Positions 25,173 through 34,035 of a stretch of DNA of 34,035 nucleotides are shown here, one piece after another. Source of the DNA: Cristatella mucedo. Lineage: Eukaryota; Bryozoa; Phylactolaemata; Cristatellidae. The stretch lies in contig WPIO01000508.1 in assembly GCA_009760855.2 (NCBI GenBank), positions 1 through 34,035 on the forward strand, given 5' to 3'. The notes beneath the pieces are model-generated. The model saw only the letters and a list, made by a program, of their open reading frames with translations, was not told the DNA's origin and ran no database searches. Numbering within the stretch: position 1 is the stretch's first letter; each line of letters starts with the position of its first letter. A program made the translations under genes and the position numbers.

Positions 25173-26302
25173 GAAACGTGTTATTTACGTGCGAAATGCT
25201 TTAAACAAGGTGAAGCACTCTGCTGCAAGCAAGCCAGCACACGCTCCGACATGCAGATTTGAACTTTTTACAGATTCCGCGATCTGCTGCGAACTTGTGC
25301 GAAACGTGTTATTTACGTGCGAAATGCTTTAAACAAGTGCAGCACTCTGCTGCCAGCAAGCTCACGCTACGACATGCAGATTTGAAGTTTCTACATATTC
25401 CGCGATCTGCTGCGAATTGGTGCGAAACGTGTTATTTACGTGCGAAATGCTTTAAACAAGGTGCAGCACTCTGCTGCAAGCCAGCACACGCTCCGACATG
25501 CAGATTTGAACTTTCTACAGATTCCGCGATCTGCTGCGAACTCGTGCGAAACGTGTTATTTACGTGCGAAATGCTTTAAACAAGTGCAGCACTCTGCTGC
25601 CAGCAAGCGCACGCTCATGCATGCAGATTTGAAGTTTCTGCATATTTTGCGATCTGCCGCGAGTTCGTGCGAAACGTGTTATTTACGTGCGAAATGCTTT
25701 AAACAAGGTGCAGCAAGCTGTGCAGCACTCTGCTGCCAGCCAGCTTCACGCTTCGACATGCAGATTTGAAGTTTCTACATATTCCGCGATCTGCTGCAAA
25801 CTGGAGCGAAACGTGTTATTTACGTGCGAAATGCTTTAAACAAGGTGCAGCACTCTGCTGCCAGCCAGGGCACGCTCCGACACGCAGATTTGAAGTTTCT
25901 ACATATTCCGCGATCTGCTGCGAATTGGTGCGAAACGTGTTATTTACGTGCGAAATGCTTTAAACAAGGTGCAGCACTCTGCTGCAAGCCAGCACACGCT
26001 TCGACATGCAGATTTGAACTTTTTACAGATTCCGCGATCTGCTGCAAACTCGTGCGAAACGTGTTATTTACGTGCGAAATGCTTTAAACAAGTGCAGCAC
26101 TCTGCTGCCAGCAAGCGCACGCTCCTACATGCAGATTTGAAGTTTCTACATATTCCGCAATCTGCCGCGAACTCGTGCGAAACGTGTTATTTACGTGCGA
26201 AATGCTTTAAACAAGGTGCAGCACTCTGCTGCAAGCCAGCACACGCTTCGACATGCAGATTTGAACTTTCTACAGATTCCGCGATCTGCCGCGAACTCGT
26301 GC
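25173..26302 (+). repeat. Nine-unit variant cassette, copy D, colinear with 5683-6795
   Basis: Unit starts 25173, 25301, 25424, 25548, 25671, 25808, 25932, 26056 and 26179 carry m0 to m8 in the same order as copy A. The offset to copy A is 19490 at the start, 19494 through m1-m3 after a 4-bp insertion (GCAAGCAAGCC), and 19507 through m5-m8 after a 13-bp net insertion in m4 (CAGCAAGCTGTGCAGC). By eye I count fewer than about ten other base differences over 1.1 kb, for example GATATG/GACATG in m0, CTTTCTACAG/CTTTTTACAG in m6 and GAAGTCG/GAACTCG in m8. This is a segmental duplication of a multi-unit block. Confidence 0.92.
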
Positions 26303-27050
26303 GAAACGTGTTATTTACGTGCGAAATGCTTTAAACAAGGTGCAGCACTCTGCTGCCAGCAAGCTCACGCTCCGACATGCAGATTTGAAGTTTCTACATA
26401 TTCCGCGATCTGCTGCGAACTCGTGCGAAACGTGTTATTTACGTGCGAAATGCTTTAAACAAGGTGCAGCACTCTGCTGCCAGCAAGCGCACGCTCCGAC
26501 ATGCAGATTTGAAGTTTCTACATACATATTCCGCGATCTGCCGCGAACTCGTGCGAAACGTGTTATTTACGTGCGAAATGCTTTAAACAAGGTGCAGCAC
26601 TCTGCTGCCAGCAAGCTCACGCTCCGACATGCAGATTTGAAGTTTCTACATATTCCGCGATCTGCTGCGAACTCGTGCGAAACGTGTTATTTACGTGCGA
26701 AATGCTTTAAACAAGGTGCAGCACTCTGCTGCCAGCCAGCGCACGCTCCGACATGCAGATTTGAAGTTTCTACAAATTCCGCGATCTGCTGCGAACTGGC
26801 TCGAAACGTGTTATTTACGTGCGAAATGCTTTAAACAAGGTGCAGCACTCTGCTGCCAGCCAGCGCACGCTCCGACATGCAGATTTGAAGTTTCTACAGA
26901 TTCCGCGATCTGCTGCGAACTCGTGCGAAACGTGTTATTTACGTGCGAAATGCTTTAAACAAGGTGCAGCACTCTGCTGCCAGCCAGCACACGCTCCGAC
27001 ATGCAGATTTGAAGTTTCTACATATTCCGCGATCTGCTGCAAACTCGTGC

Positions 27051-27313
27051 GAAACGTGTTATTTACGTGCGAAATGCTTTAAACAGGTGCAGCACTCTGC
27101 TGGGAGCAAGCGCACGCTCCGACATGCAGATTTGAAGTTTTACTATTCCGCGATTCCGCGATCTGCTGCGAAACGTGTTATTTCGTGCGAAAACGTGTTA
27201 TTTACGTGCGAAATGCTTTAAACAAGGTGCAGCACTCTGCTGCCAGCCAGCGCACGCTCCGACATGCAGATTTGAAGTTTCTACAGATTCCGCGATCTGC
27301 TGCGAACTCGTGC
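27051..27313 (+). repeat. Rearranged unit pair with duplicated boundary motif
   Basis: In this stretch GAAGTTTTACTATTCC replaces the usual GAAGTTTCTACATATTCC. Then CGCGATTCCGCGATCTG repeats the ATTCCGCG segment, the third variable zone is lost (TGCTGCGAAACG), and the boundary motif is doubled: GCGAAACGTGTTATTTCG is followed at once by TGCGAAAACGTG. GGGAGC replaces CCAGC in the variable zone. The doubled boundary falls between the two GTGCGAAA copies, so slippage on the internal direct repeat is the likely cause. Confidence 0.85.
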
Positions 27314-27812
27314 GAAACGTGTTATTTACGTGCGAAATGCTTTAAACAAGGTGCAGCACTCTGCTGCCAGCAAGCGCACGCTCCGACATGCAGATTTGAA
27401 GTTTCTACATATTCCGCGATCTGCTGCGATTTGGTGCGAAACGTGTTATTTACGTGCGAAATGCTTTAAACAAGGAGCAGCACTCTGCTGCCAGCAAGCA
27501 CACGCTCCGACATGCAGATTTGAAGTTTCTACATATTCCGCGATCTGCTGCGAAAAACTGGTGCGAAACGTGTTATTTACGTGCGAAATGCTTTAAACAA
27601 GGTGCAGCACTCTGCTGCCAGCAAGCTCACGCTCCGACATGCAGATTTGAAGTTTCTACATATTCCGCGATCTGCTGCAAACTCGTGCGAAACGTGTTAT
27701 TTACGTGCGAAATGCTTTAAACAAGGTGCAGCACTCTGCTGCCAGCAAGCGCACGCTCCGACATGCAGATTTGAAGTTTCTACATATTCCGCGATCTGCT
27801 GCAAACTGGTGC

Positions 27813-28801
27813 GAAACGTGTTATTTACGTGCGAAATGCTTTAAAAAGGGTCCAGCACTCTGCTGCAGCCAGCACACGCTCCGACATGCAGATTTGAACT
27901 TTCTACAGATTCCGCGATCTGCTGCGAACTCGTGCGAAACGTGTTATTTACGTGCGAAATGCTTTAAACAAGGTGCAGCACTCTGCTGCAGCCAGCAAGC
28001 GCACGCTCCGACATGCAGATTTGAACTTTCTACAGATTCCGCGATCTGCTGCGAACTCGTGCGAAACGTGTTATTTACGTGCGAAATGCTTTAAACAAGG
28101 TGCAGCACTCTGCTGCCAGCAAGCTCACGCTACGACATGCAGATTTGAAGTTTCTACATATTCCGCGATCTGCTGCGAATTGGTGCGAAACGTGTTATTT
28201 ACGTGCGAAATGCTTTTTAAGCACGCTGCTGCAAGCCAGCACACGCTCCGACATGCAGATTTGAACTTTCTACAGATTCCGCGATCTGCTGCGAACTCGT
28301 GCGAAACGTGTTATTTACGTGCGAAATGCTTTAAACAAGTGCAGCACTCTGCTGCCAGCAAGCGCACGCTCCGACATGCAGATTTGAAGTTTCTACATAT
28401 TCCGCGATCTGCCGCGAGTTCGTGCGAAACGTGTTATTTACGTGCGAAATGCTTTAAACAAGGTGCAGCACTCTGCTGCCAGCAAGCACACACGCTCCGA
28501 CATGCAGATTTGAAGTTTCTACATATTCCGCGATCTGCTGCAAACTGGTGCGAAACGTGTTATTTACGTGCGAAATGCTTTAAACAAGGTGCAGCACTCT
28601 GCTGCCAGCCAGGGCACGCTCCGACATGCAGATTTGAAGTTTCTACATATTCCGCGATCTGCTGCGAATTGGTGCGAAACGTGTTATTTACGTGCGAAAT
28701 GCTTTTTAAACAAGGTGCAGCACTCTGCTGCAAGCCAGCACACGCTCCGAAATGCAGATTTGAAGTTTCTACATATTCCGCGATCTGCTGCAAACTCGTG
28801 C
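27813..28801 (+). repeat. Decayed cassette copy E
   Basis: Units are m2-like (27813, with TTTAAAAAGGGTCCAGC), another ACAG-type unit (27936, with CTGCAGCCAGCAAGC), m1 (28063, with GCTACGAC and GAATTGG but GG retained), m2 with an 8-bp deletion (28187-28302, with CTTTTTAAGCACGCTGC), partly reverted m3 (28303, with lost G and GAGTTCG but normal CATATTCCGCG), m4-like (28426, with CAAGCACACACGC), m5 (28552, with CAGGGCAC and GAATTGG) and m6-like (28676, with CTTTTTAAACAAGG). Marker order is kept but several diagnostic sites have been replaced by common states, as expected from partial gene conversion. Confidence 0.8.
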
Positions 28802-29545
28802 GAAACGTGTTATTTACGTGCGAAATGCTTTAAACAAGGTGCAGCACTCTGCTGGGAGCAAGCGCACGCTCCGACATGCAGATTTGAAGTTTCTACATAT
28901 TCCGCGATCTGCTGCGAACTCGTGCGAAACGTGTTATTTACGTGCGAAATGCTTTAAACAAGGTGCAGCACTCTGCTGCCAGCAAGCGCACGCTCCGACA
29001 TGCAGATTTGAAGTTTCTACATATTCCGCGATCTGCTGCGAACTCGTGCGAAACGTATTATTTACGTGCGAAATGCTTTAAACAAGGTGCAGCACTCTGC
29101 TGCCAGCCAGCACACGCTCCGACATGCAGATTTGAAGTTTCTACATATTCCGCGATCTGCTGCGAACTCGTGCGAAACGTGTTATTTACGTGCGAAATGC
29201 TTTAAACAAGGTGCAGCACTCTGCTGCCAGCAAGCACACGCTCCGACATGCAGATTTGAAGTTTCTACATATTCCGCGATCTGCTGCGAACTCGTGCGAA
29301 ACGTGTTATTTACGTGCGAAATGCTTTAAACAAGGTGCAGCACTCTGCTGCCAGCAAGCGCACGCTCCGACATGCAGATTTGAAGTTTCTACATATTCCG
29401 CGATCTGCTGCGAACTCGTGCGAAACGTGTTATTTACGTGCGAAATGCTTTAAACAAGGTGCAGCACTCTGCTGCCAGCCAGGGCACGCTCCGACATGCA
29501 GATTTGAAGTTTCTACATATTCCGCGATCTGCTGCGAACTCGTGC

Positions 29546-29917
29546 GAAACGTGTTATTTACGTGCGAAATGCTTTAAACAAGGTGCAGCACTCTGCTGCC
29601 AGCAAGCGCACGCTCCGACATGCAGATTTGAAGTTTCTACATATTCCGCGATCTGCTGCGAACTCGTGCGAAACGTGTTATTTACGTGCGAAATGCTTTA
29701 AACAAGGTGCAGCACTCTGCTGCCAGCAAGCGCACGCTCCGACATGCAGATTTGAAGTTTCTACATATTCCGCGATCTGCTGCGAACTCGTGCGAAACGT
29801 GTTATTTACGTGCGAAATGCTTTAAACAAGGTGCAGCACTCTGCTGCCAGCAAGCGCACGCTCCGACATGCAGATTTGAAGTTTCTACATATTCCGCGAT
29901 CTGCTGCGAACTCGTGC
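29546..29917 (+). repeat. Three identical consecutive units; reference monomer 29546-29669
   Basis: Units 29546-29669, 29670-29793 and 29794-29917 read as base-for-base identical and match the commonest state at nearly every variable position. Units 28926-29049 and 29298-29421 carry the same sequence. I use 29546-29669 as the reference for unit numbering. It has 29 G and 32 C (about 49% GC) and 11 CpG counting the one at the unit junction. Landmarks are ACGTG at 4-8 and 15-19, GTGCGAAA at 121-4 and 17-24, the hairpin at 40-54, TCTGCTGC at 47-54 and again at 107-114, and GCAGAT at 77-82 facing ATCTGC at 106-111. Identity across adjacent units indicates recent local amplification or conversion. 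Confidence 0.95.
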
Positions 29918-31280
29918 GAAACGTGTTATTTACGTGCGAAATGCTTTAAACAAGGTGCAGCACTCTGCTGCCAGCCAGCACACGCTCCGACATGCAGATT
30001 TGAAGTTTCTACATATTCCGCGATCTGCTGCGCAACTGGTGCGAAACGTGTTATTTACGTGCGAAATGCTTTAAACAAGGTGCAGCACTCTGCTGCCAGC
30101 AAGCGCACGCTCCGACATGCAGATTTGAAGTTTCTACATATTCCGCGATCTGCTGCGAACTCGTGCGAAACGTGTTATTTACGTGCGAAATGCTTTAAAC
30201 AAGGTGCAGCACTCTGCTGCAGCAGCCAGCACACGCTCCGACATGCAGATTTGAAGTTTCTACATATTCCGCGATCTGCTGCGAAGTAGTGCGAAACGTG
30301 TTATTTACGTGCGAAATGCTTTAAACAAGGTGCAGCACTCTGCTGCCAGCCAGCACACGCTCCGACATGCAGATTTGAAGTTTCTACATATTCCGTGATC
30401 TGCCGCGAACTCGTGCGAAACGTGTTATTTACGTGCGAAATGCTTTAAACAAGGTGCAGCACTCTGCTGCGAGCAAGCACACGCTCCGAAATGCAGATTT
30501 GAAGTTTCTACATATTCCGCGATCTGCTGCGAAATCGTGCGAAACGTGTTATTTACGTGCGAAATGCTTTAAACAAGGTGCAGCACTCTGCTGCCAGCCA
30601 GGGCACGCTCCGACACGCAGATTTGAAGTTTCTACATATTCCGCGATCTGCTGCGAACTCGTGCGAAACGTGTTATTTACGTGCGAAATGCTTTAAACAA
30701 GGTGCAGCACTCTGCTGCCAGCCAGGGCACGCTCCGACATGCAGATTTGAAGTTTCTACATATTCCGCGATCTGCTGCGAACTGGTGCGAAACGTGTTAT
30801 TTACGTGCGAAATGCTTTAAACAAGGTGCAGCACTCTGCTGCGAGCTACCACACGCTCCGACAAGCAGATTTGAAGTTTCTACATATCCCGCGATCTGCT
30901 GCGAACTGGTGCGAAACGTGTTATTTACGTGCGAAATGCTTTAAACAAGGTGCAGCACTCTGCTGCCAGCCAGGGCACGCTCCGACACGCAGAATTGAAG
31001 TTTCTACATATTCCGCGATCTGCTGCGAAGTGCGAAACGTGTTATTTACGTGCGAAATGCTTTAAACAAGGTGCAGCACTCTGCTGCAGCAAGCACACGC
31101 TTCGACATGCAGATTAGAAGTTTCTACATATTCCGCGATCTGCTGCGAACTAGTGCGAAACGTGTTATTTACGTGCGAAATGCTTTAAACAAGGTGCAGC
31201 ACTCTGCTGCCAGCAAGCGCACGCTCCGACATGCAGATTTGAAGTTTCTACATATTCCGCGATCTGCTGCGAACTCGTGC

Positions 31281-31386
31281 GAAACGTGTTATTTACGTGC
31301 GAAATGCTTTAAACAAGGTGCAGCACTCTGCTGCAAGCCAGCGCACGCTCCGACATGCAGATTTGAAGTTTCTACAGATTCCGCGA
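31281..31386 (+). repeat. Shortened unit, 106 bp
   Basis: ACAGATTCCGCGA is joined directly to GAAACGTG, a clean loss of the last 18 bp of the unit (TCTGCTGC segment and third variable zone). The parent was an ACAG-type unit. The following unit has AAACATGG and GTATTCAGCG variants. Confidence 0.85.
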
Positions 31387-33497
31387 GAAACGTGTTATTT
31401 ACGTGCGAAATGCTTTAAACATGGTGCAGCACTCTGCTGCCAGCCAGCACACGCTCCGACATGCAGATTTGAAGTTTCTACGTATTCAGCGATCTGCCGC
31501 AAACTCGTGCGAAACGTGTTATTTACGTGCGAAATGCTTTAAACAAGGTGCAGCACTCTACTGCAAGCCAGCACACGCTCCGACATGCAGATTTGAAGTT
31601 TCTACATATTCCGCGATCTGCTGCGAACTCGTGCGAAACGTGTTATTTACGTGCGAAATGCTTTAAACAAGGTGCAGCACTCTGCTGCCAGCAAGCGCAC
31701 GCTCCGACATGCAGATTTGAAGTTTCTACATATTCCGCGATCTGCTGCGAACTGGTGCGAAACGTGTTATTTACGTGCGAAATGCTTTAAACAAGGTGCA
31801 GCACTCTGCTGCCAGCAAAGCGCACGCTCCGACATGGAGATTTGAAGTTTCTACAGATTCCGCGATCTGCTGCGAACTGGTGCGAAACGTGTTATTTACG
31901 TGCGAAATGCTTTAAACAAGGTGCAGCACTCTGCTGCCAGCCAGCGCACGCTCCGACATGCAGATTTGAAGTTTCTACATATTCCGCGATCTGCTGCGAA
32001 TTGGTGCGAAACGTGTTATTTACGTGCGAAATGCTTTAAACAAGGTGCAGCACTCTGCTGCAGCCGAGCACACGCTTCGACATGCAGATTTGAAGTTTCT
32101 ACATATTCCGCGATCTGCTGCAAACTCGTGCGAAACGTGTTATTTACGTGCGAAATGCTTTTAACAAGGTGCAGCACTCTGCTGCCAGCCAGGGCACGCT
32201 CCGACATGCAGATTTGAAGTTTCTACATATTCCGCGATCTGCTGCGAACTGGTGCGAAACGTGTTATTTACGTGCGAAATGCTTTAAACAAGGTGCAGCA
32301 CTCTGCTGCCAGCCAGCGGCACGCTCCGACATGCAGATTTGAAGTTTCTACATATTCCGCGATCTGCTGCGAACTCGTGCGAAACGTGTTATTTACGTGC
32401 GAAATGCTTTAAAACAAGGTGCAGCACTCTGCTGCCAGCAAGCGCACGCTCCGACATGCAGATTTGAAGTTTCTACATATTCAGCGATCTGCCGCGAACT
32501 CGGTGCGAAACGTGTTATTTACGTGCGAAATGCTTTAAACAAGGTGCAGCACTCTGCTGCCAGCAAGCACACGCTCCGACATGCAGATTTGAAGTTTCTA
32601 CATATTCCGCGATCTGCTGCGAACTCGTGCGAAACGTGTTATTTACGTGCGAAATGCTTTAAACAAGTGCAGCACTCTGCTGCCAGCCAGCACACGCTCC
32701 CACATGCAGATTTGAACTTTCTACAGATTCCGCGATCTGCTGCGAACTCGTGCGAAACGTGTTATTTACGTGCGAAATGCTTTAAACAAGGTGCAGCACT
32801 CTGCTGCCAGCCAGCACACGCTCCGACATGCAGATTTGAAGTTACTACACTTTCCGCGATCTGCTGCGAACTCGTGCGAAACGTGTTATTTACGTGCGAA
32901 ATGCTTTAAACAAGGTGCAGCACTCTGCTGCCAGCCAGCGCACGCTCCGACATGCAGATTTGAAGTTTCTACATATTCCGCGATCTGCTGCGAACTGGTG
33001 CGAAACGTGTTATTTACGTGCGAAATGCTTTAAACAAGGTGCAGCACTCTGCTGGGAGCAAGCACACGCTCCGACATGCAGATTTGCAGTGTCAACATAT
33101 TCCGCGATCTGCCGCGAACTCGTGCGAAACGTGTTATTTACGTGCGAAATGCTTTAAACAAGGTGCAGCACTCTGCTGCCAGCAAGCTCACGCTCCGACA
33201 TGCAGATTTGAAGTTTCTACATATTCCGCGATCTGCTGCGAACTCGTGCGAAACGTGTTGTTTACGTGCGAAATGCTTTAAACAAGGTGCAGCACTCTGC
33301 TGCCAGCCAGCTCACGCTCCGACATGCAGATTTGAAGTTTCTACATATTCCGCGATCTGCTGGAAACTGGTGCGAAACGTGTTATTTACGTGCGAAATGC
33401 TTTAAACAAGGTGCAGCACTCTGCTGCCAGCAAGCGCACGCTCCGACATGCAGATTTGAAGTTTCTACATATTCCGCGATCTGCTGCGAACTGGTGC

Positions 33498-33564
33498 GAA
33501 ACGTGTTATTTACGTGCGAATTGCTTTAAAACAAGGTGCAGCACTCTGCTGCAAGCCACCGTGC
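33498..33564 (+). repeat. Remnant unit, 67 bp
   Basis: CTGCAAGCCAC runs into CGTGCGAAACG, so about 58 bp between the first variable zone and the next boundary motif are missing. The unit has GCGAATTGC for GCGAAATGC and an extra A in CTTTAAAAC. It keeps the paired motif and hairpin. It is the shortest unit in the window. Confidence 0.85.
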
Positions 33565-33812
33565 GAAACGTGTTATTTACGTGCGAAATGCTTTAAAACA
33601 GGTGCAGCACTCTGCTGCCAGCAAGCTCACGCTCCGACATGCAGATTTGAAGTTTCTACATATTCCGCGATCTGCTGCGAACTCGTGCGAAACGTGTTAT
33701 TTACGTGCGAAATGCTTTAAACAAGGTGCAGCACTCTGCTGCCAGCAAGGCCACGCTCCGACATGCAGATTTGAAGTTTCTACATATTCCGCGATCTGCT
33801 GCAAACTGGTGC

Positions 33813-34035
33813 GAAACGTGTTATTTACGTGCGAAATGCTTTAAACAAGGTGCAGCACTCTGCTTCCAGCAAGCTAGCTCACGCTACGACATGCAGATTT
33901 GAAGTTTCTACATATTCCGCGATCTGCTGCGAATTGGTGCGAAACGTGTTATTTACGTGCGAAATGCTTTAAACAAGGTGCAGCACTCTGCTGCAAGCCA
34001 GCACACGCTCCGATATGCAGATTTGAACTTTCTAC
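33813..34035 (+). repeat. Start of a further cassette copy, cut by the window end
   Basis: Unit 33813-33940 has m1 markers (GCTACGAC, GAATTGGTGC) with an extra 4 bp (CAAGCTAGCTCACG). The partial unit from 33941 has m2 markers (CAAGCCAGC, GAACTTTCTAC) plus GATATG, which elsewhere occurs in m0 of copy A and the unit before it (and once near 204). An m1-m2 sequence opens copies A and D after m0, so the cassette probably continues past the window edge. Confidence 0.65.

Larger units (their letters stand above)
1..34035 (+). repeat. 124-bp satellite DNA array, 274 units plus a partial unit
   Basis: The entire window is a head-to-tail tandem array. Unit starts (GAAACG) fall at 1, 125, 259, 383, 507, 609, 733 and onward to 33941, nearly always 124 bp apart. 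Summing all departures gives -36 bp over 274 units. All units share one orientation and most differ from the common type at only a few positions. There are no unique spacers and no unrelated insertion, and both ends of the window lie inside the array. What is seen: period, orientation and sequence. What is known: such arrays are typical of eukaryotic constitutive heterochromatin, including centromeres, and are kept uniform by unequal crossover and gene conversion. What I infer: a heterochromatic, probably non-coding locus. I do not recognise the unit as a named satellite and cannot assign a species. Strand is arbitrary. Confidence 0.98.

Noticed and set aside
28560-28793. Minus-strand open frames here and at 32016-32207
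   Set aside because: They are antisense readings of two units kept open by local indels. There is no sign of selection or gene context.
27952-28833. Longest open frame, 293 codons on the + strand
   Set aside because: It spans about seven satellite units and stays open only because of unit-length changes (+3 at 27936-28062, the 8-bp deletion at 28187, the AACAAG(G) losses, and +2 in 28676). The translation is the same repeat read in alternating frames. No domain, ribosome-binding site or promoter is visible.
17-33902. Scores of 64-213 codon open frames starting at GTG of each unit
   Set aside because: Unit length modulo 3 and the single stop-containing frame explain them fully. All three frames of the same DNA are translated in turn, and variants ignore codon boundaries.
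1-34035. CRISPR array
   Set aside because: There are no unique spacers. The whole 124-bp period is repeated, variation is shared between units, and no cas genes or leader are seen.
1-34035. CENP-B box
   Set aside because: On the minus strand the unit has TTCGCACGAG, which matches the TTCG and A core positions. The required CGGG half is absent, so no canonical box is supported.
1-34035. Tandem RNA genes such as 5S rRNA or tRNA clusters
   Set aside because: I see no internal control boxes, cloverleaf potential or T-run terminators in the unit, and the short hairpin alone does not suggest an RNA gene.
1-34035. Transposon or terminal repeats
   Set aside because: There is no terminal inverted repeat, target-site duplication, poly-A tail or transposase-like sequence. 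All junctions examined join satellite to satellite.
1-34035. Unit as a dimer of two 62-bp halves
   Set aside because: TCTGCTGC recurs at a 60-bp spacing within the unit, but the surrounding bases do not align between halves, so an internal dimer origin is not supported.

Overview
The whole window is one uninterrupted block of satellite DNA. A unit of about 124 bp is repeated head to tail from the first base to the last. Tracking the unit start (GAAACG) through the window gives 274 consecutive units from 1 to 33940 plus a 95-bp partial unit at 33941-34035. The net length drift is only -36 bp from a perfect 124-bp ladder. No unit is inverted, no unrelated insertion is seen, and the array runs off both ends. 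I find no protein gene, RNA gene, transposon, CRISPR array or single-copy sequence. The apparent open reading frames are by-products of the repeat. A typical unit has stops in only one of three forward frames, and 124 = 3 x 41 + 1, so every stretch of two to three units looks open.

A long, tightly homogenised, one-orientation array with a near-nucleosomal unit is typical of eukaryotic heterochromatin (pericentromeric, centromeric or subtelomeric) and not of a bacterial or viral genome. I do not recognise the unit as a named satellite, so the lineage is open. The reference unit (29546-29669) is about 49% GC and carries 11 CpG against about 7.5 expected. This argues against long exposure to heavy germline CpG methylation, or for recent amplification.

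Layout: 1-5558 is mostly common-type units, with an irregular start (125-258) and two 102-bp short units. 5683-6795 is a nine-unit cassette of marked variant units. 6796-17201 is common-type, with one more 102-bp unit. 17202-17538 and 18779-19027 are cassette fragments. 19028-22136 is fairly homogeneous. 22137-24555 holds two shuffled cassette copies plus junction units. 24804-25048 holds two of the most diverged units. 25173-26302 is a second full nine-unit cassette, in the same order as 5683-6795. 27051-27313 is a small rearrangement. 27813-28801 is a decayed cassette. 28802-33497 is common-type and includes three consecutive identical units. 33498-33564 is a 67-bp remnant, and 33813-34035 is the start of another cassette cut off by the window edge.

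Within the unit, the stretch from about position 122 through 54 (across the unit boundary) is strongly conserved. It carries a paired GTGCGAAA/ACGTG motif and a 6-bp-stem hairpin. Variation concentrates at positions 55-63, 88/97 and 112-121. The most interesting signals are the duplicated multi-unit cassette, its shuffled relatives, and this split between conserved and variable zones.
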